Shown piece by piece: positions 26,539 through 36,009 of a stretch of DNA of 64,000 nucleotides (the stretch's first letter is position 1; each line of letters opens with the position of its first letter). This DNA comes from Patescibacteria group bacterium (GTDB lineage: Bacteria > Patescibacteriota > Microgenomatia > UBA1406 > GWC2-37-13): assembly GCA_023380935.1 (NCBI GenBank), contig JAMCST010000014.1, positions 1 through 64,000 of the forward strand, in the 5' to 3' direction. Position numbers and translations under genes: made by a program. The notes beneath the pieces were generated by a model that saw only the letters and a list, made by a program, of their open reading frames with translations, made no database searches and was not told the DNA's origin.

Positions 26539-27612
26539 TTATTTTATCAGGTTGATAACGTCGTGAACGGAAATAATCAGTACCAGCAGAATCAACAGGG
26601 AAAAACCGGCCAGGTTGAGATATTTCTCCACGTTTTTGTTCAGCGGTTTTTTTCGCACCCACTCATAAACCACAAACACCAACCGGCCGCCGTCCAGCGC
26701 CGGAAACGGCAGAATGTTGATAACGGCCAGATTAAGGGAAAGGATCGCCACGAACTCCAGCACGGCATTGAAGCCATACCGGATTGCTTTTCCGGTAAAC
26801 TGGGCGATGCCGATCGGCCCGGCCACCTCGACATGGGGTTTTTGCAGTGTCACGGCCAAATAAACGGTCTTCACCAATTCAACGATAATGGTTTTGGTGA
26901 TCCGGTAGGCCTCGAGTAAGCCGTAGAAAGGCGCCTGATACCAGGGATATTTTTTTTCCAGATAGTTGCTAATGACAATACCCAACGGCCCTTGGCCCGG
27001 CGGCGGACTGGCGCGCGGCGTGACTACCACGACAAAAGGCTTGCCGTTGCGGTTAAGCTGAAAAATCACCGGCTGGCCGGCGAACCGTTTGGCAAAAGCA
27101 ATGAGTTGGTCGGAGCTTTGAAATTTATAGTCTCGACTGTTTACTTGGGCGCGGGTGATGAGATCACGGTCTCTGATTCCCGCCCGCTGCGCCGGCGAAT
27201 TTGTCTGGACTTCCTCAACCGCGATTTGATTGGTGGGTGTCGGTACGCCCCGGGTAAAAAGAATGGAAATCAGCACCCAGCCGAGCAGGAAATTCCCGCA
27301 GACGCCGGCGGTAAGAATGGCGATCCGTCGCCAGGGTTTTTGGTTAACAAAGGCGCGTTTTTTTCGGTGATGGGCCTTTTCTTTTTCGTAGGCGTCGGAT
27401 TCTTCACCGAAAAGTTTGACAAATCCGCCCAGCGGCAGCAGGTTAATGCTGTACAGGGTTTCGCCGATCTTTTTGCCGAACAGGCGGGGCGGATAACCGA
27501 TGCCAAACTCCTCGACGTATACTCCGCTTTTTTTGGCCGCCAAAAAATGGCCCAGTTCATGGACCAAAATTAACAAGGCGAGAATCACAATAAACACCAA
27601 GACGGTTATCAT
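26539..27612 (-). CDS. Site-2 protease family M50 zinc metalloprotease (RseP-like) with PDZ
   Basis: LVHELGHFLAAKKSGV (HExxH), PDZ, NILPFPALDGGRLVF. Confidence 0.95.
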   Translation of the reverse strand: MITVLVFIVILALLILVHELGHFLAAKKSGVYVEEFGIGYPPRLFGKKIGETLYSINLLPLGGFVKLFGEESDAYEKEKAHHRKKRAFVNQKPWRRIAILTAGVCGNFLLGWVLISILFTRGVPTPTNQIAVEEVQTNSPAQRAGIRDRDLITRAQVNSRDYKFQSSDQLIAFAKRFAGQPVIFQLNRNGKPFVVVVTPRASPPPGQGPLGIVISNYLEKKYPWYQAPFYGLLEAYRITKTIIVELVKTVYLAVTLQKPHVEVAGPIGIAQFTGKAIRYGFNAVLEFVAILSLNLAVINILPFPALDGGRLVFVVYEWVRKKPLNKNVEKYLNLAGFSLLILLVLIISVHDVINLIK

Positions 27613-27661
27613 AGATGCTGTTTTTTGCTTACGCCCCCCCGGTCGGTAGTCGGTTGCAACG

Positions 27662-28225
27662 TCACCCGACCTGCATAATTTCCTTTTCCTTGGTTTCCCT
27701 GATTGTCTGAATATCGCCGACAGTGGTTTGGGTAGCGTCGTCAATCTCTTTTTCCAGACGGTAACGGTTGTCTTCGGTGATGATCTTTTCTTCAAACGCC
27801 TGTTTGATTTTTTTGCGTTGTTCGTCGCGCAGTTGGCGCACCTGGTTTTTATGCTCCTCGACTTTTTGATTGATTAGACGGGATAACTTTTCCCGCTGCT
27901 CTTGGGAAAGCGGTGGAATGACGATCGTGACGCGACTGCCTTGGGTGCGGGGCGACAGTCCCAACGGCGACTTCAAGATCGCTTTTTCGATGTCGCTAAT
28001 GGTGCTCGGATCGAACGGCATGATTACCAGTATGGTCGGGCCTTCGCTTAAAATGGTGGCCAGTTCGAGAAGGCGCAGCTTGGTTGATCCGCCGTAAGTC
28101 TCAACCATCAGGTTTTCCACGATGGCGGGGTTGGCGCGACCGGTTCTGATTGATTTCAAATCTTCTCTAAGGTGGTCGGTGACTTTTTGGTAGGTTACTT
28201 TTAAAGCGGCCAACTGCGGATCCAT
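27662..28225 (-). CDS. frr: Ribosome recycling factor
   Basis: IRTGRANPAIVENLMVETYGG...IEKAILKSPLGLSP. Confidence 0.97.
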   Translation of the reverse strand: MDPQLAALKVTYQKVTDHLREDLKSIRTGRANPAIVENLMVETYGGSTKLRLLELATILSEGPTILVIMPFDPSTISDIEKAILKSPLGLSPRTQGSRVTIVIPPLSQEQREKLSRLINQKVEEHKNQVRQLRDEQRKKIKQAFEEKIITEDNRYRLEKEIDDATQTTVGDIQTIRETKEKEIMQVG

Positions 28226-28283
28226 AGGTTAATTGTAAAGAAGATTTGCCAAAATGCAAACGAAATTAACACGGCAACGGTGC

Positions 28284-28898
28284 TTATCTTTCCGGATGCT
28301 TGGTGGCGATATTAACGTGTTCTTTCCAGAAATCGCTATCTGGTGGAATAGGTTTTCCTGGATAAGCAGTGGTAATCCTAAAAACGGGATCAGCGCCCCT
28401 TGGAGTGAACTGGGCAGCGACAAACGTCAGTAGGTGAGTGATTGGTAGTTGGCGACGGATGACATATTTAAGGAGATGTTGTCGTTGGGGATCTCCCTTT
28501 GAATGAATCATATATTCATAGATTGTCTCGCTAGGTTTGGGCATCCCGAAAGGTACATAGCCAATTGGATCCTTGAAATCGAGAGTAATGATATGGTCAA
28601 ACGATAACTGATCCAAAGAAATTGATCGGGCCGCGGCAATACGTAGAAGTTGAGCCAATTGAGCAACGGTGGAAAAATGGGGATTTCCCATAATAAACCG
28701 GCTTTTAAAATCGTAAACTCGGCCGAAGTCGTCGGTATGAGACTCCAATAGATGGTTAAAATCAATATAGGAATCTATCGTTGTAAGCGGTAAGGTTTTG
28801 CCCTTATGAGGAAGAATAAGATGATTGTGTACTTTTGCTCCGATCAAACTCTCAAGAGGATAATTTCGTGCTATATCGGGAAGAGTTATACCTGCCAC
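28284..28898 (-). CDS. Hypothetical protein (204 aa) between tsf and frr
   Basis: ORF only; overlaps the tsf 3' end by 13 nt. Confidence 0.6.
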   Translation of the reverse strand: MAGITLPDIARNYPLESLIGAKVHNHLILPHKGKTLPLTTIDSYIDFNHLLESHTDDFGRVYDFKSRFIMGNPHFSTVAQLAQLLRIAAARSISLDQLSFDHIITLDFKDPIGYVPFGMPKPSETIYEYMIHSKGDPQRQHLLKYVIRRQLPITHLLTFVAAQFTPRGADPVFRITTAYPGKPIPPDSDFWKEHVNIATKHPER

Positions 28899-29341
28899 TT
28901 GATGAATCGTTTCAACTTGATATTTTCGCCGAACTTAAGGACGGCTTCTTTGATCAAGTCGTTCACGGTCTTGCCCGGATCGCGGATGTACTCGGTTTTG
29001 AGAAAAGCCTCAACCGTAGTGGTTTCCGGTCCCATTGAGGCGGCCTGCATGGCGATTTCCTGGGCCAGTGCCTGAAACTCTTGGTTGCCGGCGACGAAAT
29101 CGGTTTCGCAGTCCAGTTCGATCATGGCCGCCACCTTGCGGTTGTGGTGGACGTAACTGGCGATTACTCCCTGCGTAGTCACGCGGCCGGCCTTTTCCTT
29201 GGCTTTTGTCTCACCCCATTGCTTAAGTTTTTCTTTGGCGGCGGCCATGTCGTTTTTGGTTTCTTCCAGCGCCTTTTTGCAGGTGGAAAAAGACACGCCG
29301 GTCTCGCTGCGCAGTTGCTTCAGTTTTTTGTAATCGAGCAT
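28886..29341 (-). CDS. tsf: Elongation factor Ts (short form)
   Basis: KKLKQLRSETGVSFSTCKKALEET...IELDCETDFVAGNQEF. Confidence 0.95.
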   Translation of the reverse strand: MLDYKKLKQLRSETGVSFSTCKKALEETKNDMAAAKEKLKQWGETKAKEKAGRVTTQGVIASYVHHNRKVAAMIELDCETDFVAGNQEFQALAQEIAMQAASMGPETTTVEAFLKTEYIRDPGKTVNDLIKEAVLKFGENIKLKRFIKWQV

Positions 29342-29345
29342 AAGA

Positions 29346-30032
29346 TTATTTCTTGGGAAAAACGCTAAACAAGTCTTTTAGCAGGTACTCGACCGTGACG
29401 GTGGAGTCGTCGTTGGCCACGATCGGATACTGGACCAGCTCCGGATTGGAGTTGGTGTCGAGAATGGCAACAACCGGAATGCCGATTTCCCCAGCCTCTT
29501 TCAGGGCGTTTTTTTCGGTTTTGGTATCGACGGTAATGATCAGGTCCGGACGGCGATCCAGTTGGGCCAGCCCGCCGTAAAGGACATTCAGTCTTAACAG
29601 TTGTTTGTTTAACTTCACTTGTTCGTGTTTGACGAATTTTTCCCATTCGCCGGTGGTTTTAGCCTCGCCCAACGTCTTCATTTTTTTGACGTTCTTGAAG
29701 ATATTGTCGAAGTTGGTCAACAGTCCCGGTGGCCACTTGGCGGTAACGTACGACAGCCCCAGGTTTTGACACATGGTTTTGGCGGTTTGACTGGCGATCT
29801 TTTTCGTAATCACCGCCAGTATCCGTTTTCCTTCTTTGACCTGGTTCTTGAGAAACGCCTTGGCCGTTTCCAACTGGATGGTGGTTTGTTCGAGATCAAT
29901 CACCGAGGTGCCGTTGACAATCGCGTGAATATAGCGTTTTGCTTTAGGATGGATGCGGTTTTTCTTATGTCCCAGATGGGCGCCAAGGGCAAAGAGTTCC
30001 CGTATCTGTTTTTCCCGAGCCGTTTTTGTCAT
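29346..30032 (-). CDS. rpsB: 30S ribosomal protein uS2
   Basis: LFALGAHLGHKKNRIHPKAKRYI...PDLIITVDTKTEKNALKEA. Confidence 0.97.
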   Translation of the reverse strand: MTKTAREKQIRELFALGAHLGHKKNRIHPKAKRYIHAIVNGTSVIDLEQTTIQLETAKAFLKNQVKEGKRILAVITKKIASQTAKTMCQNLGLSYVTAKWPPGLLTNFDNIFKNVKKMKTLGEAKTTGEWEKFVKHEQVKLNKQLLRLNVLYGGLAQLDRRPDLIITVDTKTEKNALKEAGEIGIPVVAILDTNSNPELVQYPIVANDDSTVTVEYLLKDLFSVFPKK

Positions 30033-30095
30033 AAAGAGTTATTGTATCAACGCAGACGAAGAAATGCAATAACAAAATCGGGCGATAGCCCGTCG

Positions 30096-30971
30096 TTACA
30101 GCTTCACTTTCCGCAAAAAATCGCGGAAATCCTGGCTGATGCCGTTGTGGGCCAAAGCGAATTCGACCACCGTTTTCATATATTCAAGCTTGTTGCCGGT
30201 GTCGTAGTATTTGCCGTTTTTAATCTCCACGGCATAGACCGGTTGCTGGCGGGCCAAGATGTCGATCGCTTCCGGAAGGTAATACTCCCCGCCCCGTCCC
30301 GGCTTCTGGTGGTTAAGAATGGTGAAAATATCGGGCGTCAACACGTAGCCGGAAACAATTGCTAAGTCGGAGGGTTGGTTGCCGGGACCGGGTTTTTCGA
30401 TCAGCCGTTCCACTTTCCAGATGCCGTCTCCCAGGTTTTTCCCCTGGACAAACGCGTAACGGTCGGCGTCTTCCGGTTTGGTGGTTTTTATGCCGCACAG
30501 CACCGTGGCGCCGAATTTTTCGTAGACGTCAATCAACTGTTTGGCGCGGTGGGGTTTGGCCCAAACAAAATCGTCTCCCCATAACACCAGAAACGGTTCG
30601 TCGTTGATCAAATGTTGGGCGCTGCGGATCGGGGTAGCGTTGCCGTACGGGCCTTTTTGACGGATGTATATGAAGTTGGCCAGATCGGAAATCTCCTGGA
30701 TTTCTTTGAGCATGGCAGTTTTCTTCCCCGCCAGGAGATTTTTGACCAGTTCGGCATTGGGAGAGTCAAAGTGATCTTCGATTGCCCGTTTGCTGTAGCC
30801 GGTGACAATAATGATGTCCTCAATGCCCGACTGGACCGCTTCTTCGACCACGTACTGAATCACGGGTTTATCGACGATCGGCAGCATTTCTTTGGGCATC
30901 GCCTTGGTTTGCGGCAAAAAACGCGTACCAAATCCGGCGGCAGGAATAATAGCTTTGGTGATTTTTTTCAT
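30096..30971 (-). CDS. galU: UTP--glucose-1-phosphate uridylyltransferase
   Basis: KAIIPAAGFGTRFLPQTKAMPKEMLPIVDKPVIQYVVEEAV. Confidence 0.96.
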   Translation of the reverse strand: MKKITKAIIPAAGFGTRFLPQTKAMPKEMLPIVDKPVIQYVVEEAVQSGIEDIIIVTGYSKRAIEDHFDSPNAELVKNLLAGKKTAMLKEIQEISDLANFIYIRQKGPYGNATPIRSAQHLINDEPFLVLWGDDFVWAKPHRAKQLIDVYEKFGATVLCGIKTTKPEDADRYAFVQGKNLGDGIWKVERLIEKPGPGNQPSDLAIVSGYVLTPDIFTILNHQKPGRGGEYYLPEAIDILARQQPVYAVEIKNGKYYDTGNKLEYMKTVVEFALAHNGISQDFRDFLRKVKL

Positions 30972-30982
30972 AGACGGTTAAT

Positions 30983-31405
30983 TTAAGGAATGAATTTAAC
31001 AGTGACCTTTTTGTTGATCTTGAGACTGTTGTCGACGGTCGCTTCAATCAACGACTCGCCGGGTTGGTCCGAAGAGAGGGAAAAGCTGGTTTTACCGGTG
31101 TTGTCGGTCACCAGGTTGTTGGCGTCGATCTTACCCAACGAGGCGGACAGGGTAACGGTTTTGTTCTTCAGCGGCGTACCGGCGTTGGAAACGACAAACA
31201 CGTTGACGGTGGTTTTTGTCCCGACCTTGAGCGGGTAGACGTCGTTTAGGATAATGAGTGACCGGTCGGCCGACGGAGAATTTTCGTGGCTGGCGCGGGT
31301 AAACTGGCTGATGGGTTTGTTAAAGATCACCACCGAGACGAACAAAACAAAAACCAGGAAAAAAAGCGACATCAAGCCCATTAATTTTTTGTCAATTTTT
31401 TCCAT
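30983..31405 (-). CDS. Membrane-anchored Ig-like (bacterial Ig/invasin-like) domain protein
   Basis: N-terminal TM; NAGTPLKNKTVTLSASLGKID...DNTGKTSFSLSSDQPGESLIEATV. Confidence 0.75.
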   Translation of the reverse strand: MEKIDKKLMGLMSLFFLVFVLFVSVVIFNKPISQFTRASHENSPSADRSLIILNDVYPLKVGTKTTVNVFVVSNAGTPLKNKTVTLSASLGKIDANNLVTDNTGKTSFSLSSDQPGESLIEATVDNSLKINKKVTVKFIP

Positions 31406-31475
31406 AATATCAATTAGCTATTCTCTAAGGATAGCAATCGGGCCAGGATTTGTCAAATACGGGGAGGCACGCCGA

Positions 31476-32600
31476 TTAGACCAGCAAATGTTTCTGACGC
31501 AGAACGTCAATGACGGTTGCGTGGATCTGCTGGGGCGACAACAGGCGCCGTTGCTCCACGCAGTCGATCTTGACCCAGTGACGGTAGTGCTGTGCCAATT
31601 GCAGATACATTTTTTCGGTAGCAAGACTGTAACGATAATCTTTTTCCTCGATGTCCTCGCTTTTGCCGTTGAGATACGCCTTGCCGCCGCGGCCGCGGTT
31701 GAGACGCCGGCTAAAAGCGGCCGGAACATAAAGATAGATTACGACGTTCTCCTTGGGGATTTTATGCACTTTGTATTCCAGGTCATAAAGCCAGTTGAGA
31801 AACTCGTTCTGTTCTTTGGGGTTAGCAAACTTGGCCGCCTGGTGGGCCAGCGACGAGGTCGCATACCGATTGGCAACAATGTAGCCGCCGCGGCGCAAAA
31901 AATCATCCATCTCCCGTTTGATCGAGGCGCGATCTAGGGCAAAAGCCAACGACGCCAGATATGGGGAGACCTGATCAAGCGTGCCGAACTCGCCCCGCAG
32001 GAATTTGGCCACGGTTTTCCCGTGAAACGAGGTGTAATACTGGGGAAAGTCGACATATTTGGTCTTGATGCCGTGATGTTGCAGATAATCGACCAGCAGT
32101 TTGGACTGGGTGGTTTTGCCCGAGGCGTTGCCGCCGTCGACCACAATCAATTTGCCCCGGCGTTTTTTTTGTTGATGCAGATAATCAATAAAGTCCTTGA
32201 TGACGTATCGCAGCCGGGAAAAGTTATAGCTCTCGAGAAATAAGTTTTCCGACGGGTTGCCGGAAATCATCGGCGAGATTCGATCCTGGTGGTTTTCGTA
32301 CATGAGGGCCAGAGTTGGTTTGGCGCGCGTTAAGGCGTAGGCGATTTCGCTTCCCACTCCCAGTGAAGGTTGGCTGACTTCGGCCACGACCAGATCGGCC
32401 TGGTCGATCAGTTGTTTTTCCCGCTTGAAAATCTCTGCCGGGGAGCGTTGTTTGTCCTTGCGCAAAAGCGTCGGATCAATAATCTGTTGGCCGGACAGCG
32501 GCCGGCATTTCAGTCGATTAATTAACTGAAATATTTTTTTGTAGTGGGCGTGGAAGACGGGGTCGGCTGATGTCGAAGCGGTAAAGTAGACTTTAAGCAT
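31476..32600 (-). CDS. Fusion: nucleoside 2-deoxyribosyltransferase-like domain + thymidylate kinase-like domain
   Basis: N-term VYFTAS...AEVSQPSLGVGSEIAYALTRAKPTLALM; C-term KLIVVDGGNASGKTTQSKLLVDYL...YVDFPQYYTSFHGK...ANRYATSSLAHQ. Confidence 0.82.
   Translation of the reverse strand: MLKVYFTASTSADPVFHAHYKKIFQLINRLKCRPLSGQQIIDPTLLRKDKQRSPAEIFKREKQLIDQADLVVAEVSQPSLGVGSEIAYALTRAKPTLALMYENHQDRISPMISGNPSENLFLESYNFSRLRYVIKDFIDYLHQQKKRRGKLIVVDGGNASGKTTQSKLLVDYLQHHGIKTKYVDFPQYYTSFHGKTVAKFLRGEFGTLDQVSPYLASLAFALDRASIKREMDDFLRRGGYIVANRYATSSLAHQAAKFANPKEQNEFLNWLYDLEYKVHKIPKENVVIYLYVPAAFSRRLNRGRGGKAYLNGKSEDIEEKDYRYSLATEKMYLQLAQHYRHWVKIDCVEQRRLLSPQQIHATVIDVLRQKHLLV
32507..32532. repeat. Palindrome copy with 2 mismatches (ATTTCAGTCGATTAATTAACTGAAAT) inside CDS
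   Basis: Encodes part of IFQLINRLK in the 31476-32600 CDS. Confidence 0.85.
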
Positions 32601-32816
32601 GATCGTTGGTTATAATCCCAATTATAGTTTGTTGATAGATTATCACAAACGGGACAACAAAGTCAATCAATATGCGAAATGTTGTTGGGCGAATTTGCCG
32701 CCGGCTGACAAGAAACTCTGTATGATCGGACTGAGTAGACAATATCACCCAGCAAACGGGACGTTGACATGGCATTAGATTTAAAACATCAGGATATCGA
32801 GAGGAAGATTTGCCGG

Positions 32817-35090
32817 CTATGATAAAGTGATCTCGTCGCCTTCCTTGACGCGGTTCTCCAGAATCAATTTGACGATTTTGTCCTCGATGATCTGGCGCAG
32901 ATTGCGTTCCAGATCGCGCGCCCCAAACTGTTGGTACTGGGCGTTGCTAATCACCGACTCCACCAAAGCGTCGGGCACCGTTACTTTGACTTTGTAAAGA
33001 TGGTAGATGTCGTTGACGATGGCTTTTACTTTCATCCGGGCGATCGCCGCCGCGGCAGCGTTGTCAATCGGGTCATAGACGACCACGCCGTCAAAACGGT
33101 TGAGGAATTCTGGGGAAAACAGGTGATTTTCGATCAAATAGTTAATGATGGTCGATTGGTTCTGGTTGGCGTCGCCGGTCTGGACGGCAGGCGCGGTCGA
33201 GGCAAGGCGTTGATAGATCTGGTCGGATCCGGCGTTTGAGGTGGCGATGATCATCAGGTTTTTGCAATCGACCCGTTTGCCGCCGCCGTCGGTAAAATAG
33301 CCCTCGTCAAGCACGGTTAAAAGAATGTTCAACAGGTCGTGGTCGGCCTTTTCGATTTCGTCAAGCAGCAGCACCCCGTAGGGATTGTTGCGCAACGCGG
33401 TGGTCAGCAGGCCGGGTTGGTCGGCTCCGGCGCCGATTAACTGCGGGACATTGTCCTTGGTTTGGTAAAGCGACATGTCAAACCTGATGATCGCCGCCGC
33501 GCCGAAAAAAATCCGGTTCAGGACTTTGGCGGTTTCGGTTTTTCCCACGCCGGTCGGTCCCAGGAAAAGAAACGCGGCAAGCGGTTTTTTGCGTTTGCCC
33601 AGCAGGACAAAGGAACGGCGCAGGGCGGCGGACAACGCCGCGGTCGCGCGCGGTTGGCTGATGATCTGGCCGTTGAGGTCATCCTGGAGACGGTTGAGTT
33701 TGTCTTTCAGGGCATCGGACAACTCGGTTGGCACATGGGCGATGGTCGCCAGAGTCTCTGCCACCATTTTCGGCAGCAGGGTGGATGGCGCGCCCGATTT
33801 GGATTTATCGATTTCCACCAGCCGGGAGCAGGCCTGGTCCAGCAGATCGATCGCTTTTTCCGGGAATGGGATGGCGGTGATGTAAAAATCCGACTTTGCC
33901 ACCGTTTCCATGACCGTTTCGTAAGGAATAGTGAGCCGGTAGTGGGTTTCGTAGCGCAGGGCGACATCGAGCATGATAATTTCCGCCGCCGCCCGGGTGA
34001 CTTCCTTGACGGCAATCGGGGTAAAAATGTGATTGAGGCGGTCGTTGACGTAGACATCCTTTTGGTAAAAAAACGGCGTTGTCAGGGCAATCAATTGCAG
34101 ATGCTGGGAACGCGCCATTTTTTCTATCGTGAGCGACAGGTCGACCCGGTCGGTTCCCGCCCCGATGTAGCGGTCAAGATTGTCAATCAGTATGATCGCG
34201 TTCTTGGCTTGGTTGGCTTCGTCAAGCAGCACCTCCAACAGGTTTTCCCGTTGTTTCTGGTCGGTAGTCTGGGTCAGAATTTTCTCCAGATTCAGTTTCA
34301 GCAGACGCTTGTAGGCGAGCAACGGGTTGGTTTGGCCGGAATAGATATGATAGGCCAGGTCGTCCACCAGCGTGTGTTTCCCCACCCCCTCTTCACCGAT
34401 GAGCAGGACGTTGGTTGACTGGTTTTTGGTCAGGGCGGCCTCGATGGTTTTAATCTCGTCTTCCCGGCCGAAGATCCGCTTGATCGGCGCCTGATAACTT
34501 TGGCTGGTCAGGTCAACCGAGTAGTTGTCCAACGTCGGCGTATAGCCCTGGGCCCAATCGCGGCCAAGCGGCGGGATAGTAAAGAGCTGGTCGCGCTTCC
34601 ACCAGCGCTTTTTTTCGACAAAATGACGGTAGTAGTACTCAAACCAACGCTCGACGTGGTACTGGTTTTCCGGTTTCAGGCAGTGACGGCGGACAAACTC
34701 CTGGCGGTGACTTTGTTTAACTTCTTCGTCGCTTTTGCGCAGTCGATAAATCAGGTAGCTAAAAGGCAGCAGCATCCAGTAACAGACAAAGATAAAAGGC
34801 AACGCCATTACGTAGATCGATTGGACAATAATGAAAAAAACCAAAATCGATCCGCGCATCCAGCCACCGATCAGACGGGATACCAGATCGAAACTGCTCC
34901 GGGATAGCCAGTCTTTGAAATCAAAACCCCGGCTGGTTTTGTGAGAGACGAGGTTTTTCCAGGGAGAAAAAAAGGTTTTTATCAGCGCGGGAACCGAAAA
35001 AAAGTAAGGAAAAAAAATAAAGAGGTTAACCATTCCCTCCCCGAACTCGTGAAAACTGGTACGCCAGTACCCGGTCAGCGATTTTTTCAT
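32817..35090 (-). CDS. Membrane-anchored double-AAA+ Clp/Hsp100-type ATPase (ClpC/ClpB-like) without recognisable Clp N-domain
   Basis: N-terminal TM region; AAA1 LIGEEGVGKHTLV; AAA2 LFLGPTGVGKTETAK, GVLLLDEIEKAD, SPEFLNRFDGVVVYDP. Confidence 0.9.
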   Translation of the reverse strand: MKKSLTGYWRTSFHEFGEGMVNLFIFFPYFFSVPALIKTFFSPWKNLVSHKTSRGFDFKDWLSRSSFDLVSRLIGGWMRGSILVFFIIVQSIYVMALPFIFVCYWMLLPFSYLIYRLRKSDEEVKQSHRQEFVRRHCLKPENQYHVERWFEYYYRHFVEKKRWWKRDQLFTIPPLGRDWAQGYTPTLDNYSVDLTSQSYQAPIKRIFGREDEIKTIEAALTKNQSTNVLLIGEEGVGKHTLVDDLAYHIYSGQTNPLLAYKRLLKLNLEKILTQTTDQKQRENLLEVLLDEANQAKNAIILIDNLDRYIGAGTDRVDLSLTIEKMARSQHLQLIALTTPFFYQKDVYVNDRLNHIFTPIAVKEVTRAAAEIIMLDVALRYETHYRLTIPYETVMETVAKSDFYITAIPFPEKAIDLLDQACSRLVEIDKSKSGAPSTLLPKMVAETLATIAHVPTELSDALKDKLNRLQDDLNGQIISQPRATAALSAALRRSFVLLGKRKKPLAAFLFLGPTGVGKTETAKVLNRIFFGAAAIIRFDMSLYQTKDNVPQLIGAGADQPGLLTTALRNNPYGVLLLDEIEKADHDLLNILLTVLDEGYFTDGGGKRVDCKNLMIIATSNAGSDQIYQRLASTAPAVQTGDANQNQSTIINYLIENHLFSPEFLNRFDGVVVYDPIDNAAAAAIARMKVKAIVNDIYHLYKVKVTVPDALVESVISNAQYQQFGARDLERNLRQIIEDKIVKLILENRVKEGDEITLS

Positions 35091-35164
35091 GGCTAAATTC
35101 AGTATAACAGCAAATCATAAACGGATGCAATCGGGGAAGAATCAGGTATAATCAAGCATATTTT

Positions 35165-35893
35165 ATGAAGGTAGAACGTGGTTTGATCAGGTCAGATTAT
35201 GACTGGTCACTTAATCTCCTTAGGCAGTTGGGTCGCCATCATTTGCCGACACTACAACATAGTTTCCGGACCGCCCAGTTAATGGGTAGGCTGACGGAAC
35301 AGGCCGAAGGCACTTGTCCGGTTTTTAATGAATTACTAAGGCGTTATCCAAGACCAGACGTGGTTAAACTGGCTTTGTTTCACGATATCGGAAAGATTTT
35401 CGTTACAGATTCAATTTTGGCGCGAACCAACAATCATCTAACTCACAAGGATAAGGCATTATTGCACCAACATGTGCCAGTGGGTGCGGCCATTTGTAAT
35501 GGGTTTACCGGATTTCCTTTCCCGCAACGGTATTTCGCCCTAATGCACCACGCTGACAGGAACGCAACTTTGGGATTGAATTATTTGCGTCAAACAGATT
35601 TTCCCGCCTATTTATTGTTGCAGGGACTAGAAACAATTGACTGGTTGGCGGCCGTGGTCGATCCGGCCAGGGCATATAACGGTCAGGTGCCTCTGGAAGC
35701 GGCGGTAAGGCAGATCCAGTCGGCGTTTCGGAACACGTCGCTAGAAAATGATCCGCGCCGGATTGACCCGCTTTGGCAGGCGCCGTTTACCGCCATGATA
35801 AACAGCGGCGTTGACCCGGCCCGGCTGCCGGTTCCGAATAACGTGGATGACATTGATTCACATTGGAGCAGACTGGTTAACCGATTTGGTTAA
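35165..35893 (+). CDS. HD-domain protein
   Basis: HSFRTAQLMG...ALFHDIGKIFVTDSIL...HQHVPVGAAIC...MHHADRN. Confidence 0.82.
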   Translation: MKVERGLIRSDYDWSLNLLRQLGRHHLPTLQHSFRTAQLMGRLTEQAEGTCPVFNELLRRYPRPDVVKLALFHDIGKIFVTDSILARTNNHLTHKDKALLHQHVPVGAAICNGFTGFPFPQRYFALMHHADRNATLGLNYLRQTDFPAYLLLQGLETIDWLAAVVDPARAYNGQVPLEAAVRQIQSAFRNTSLENDPRRIDPLWQAPFTAMINSGVDPARLPVPNNVDDIDSHWSRLVNRFG

Positions 35894-36009
35894 GGCGCAT
35901 TATTCATGAGGCGGTCTCAAACTTCTCCAATGATTTTTGATTATCCTCGATTTGATAGCGCAGCAACTCCGCATACAGTTTATATATAATAAAAGACGGA
36001 GTTTCGTCT

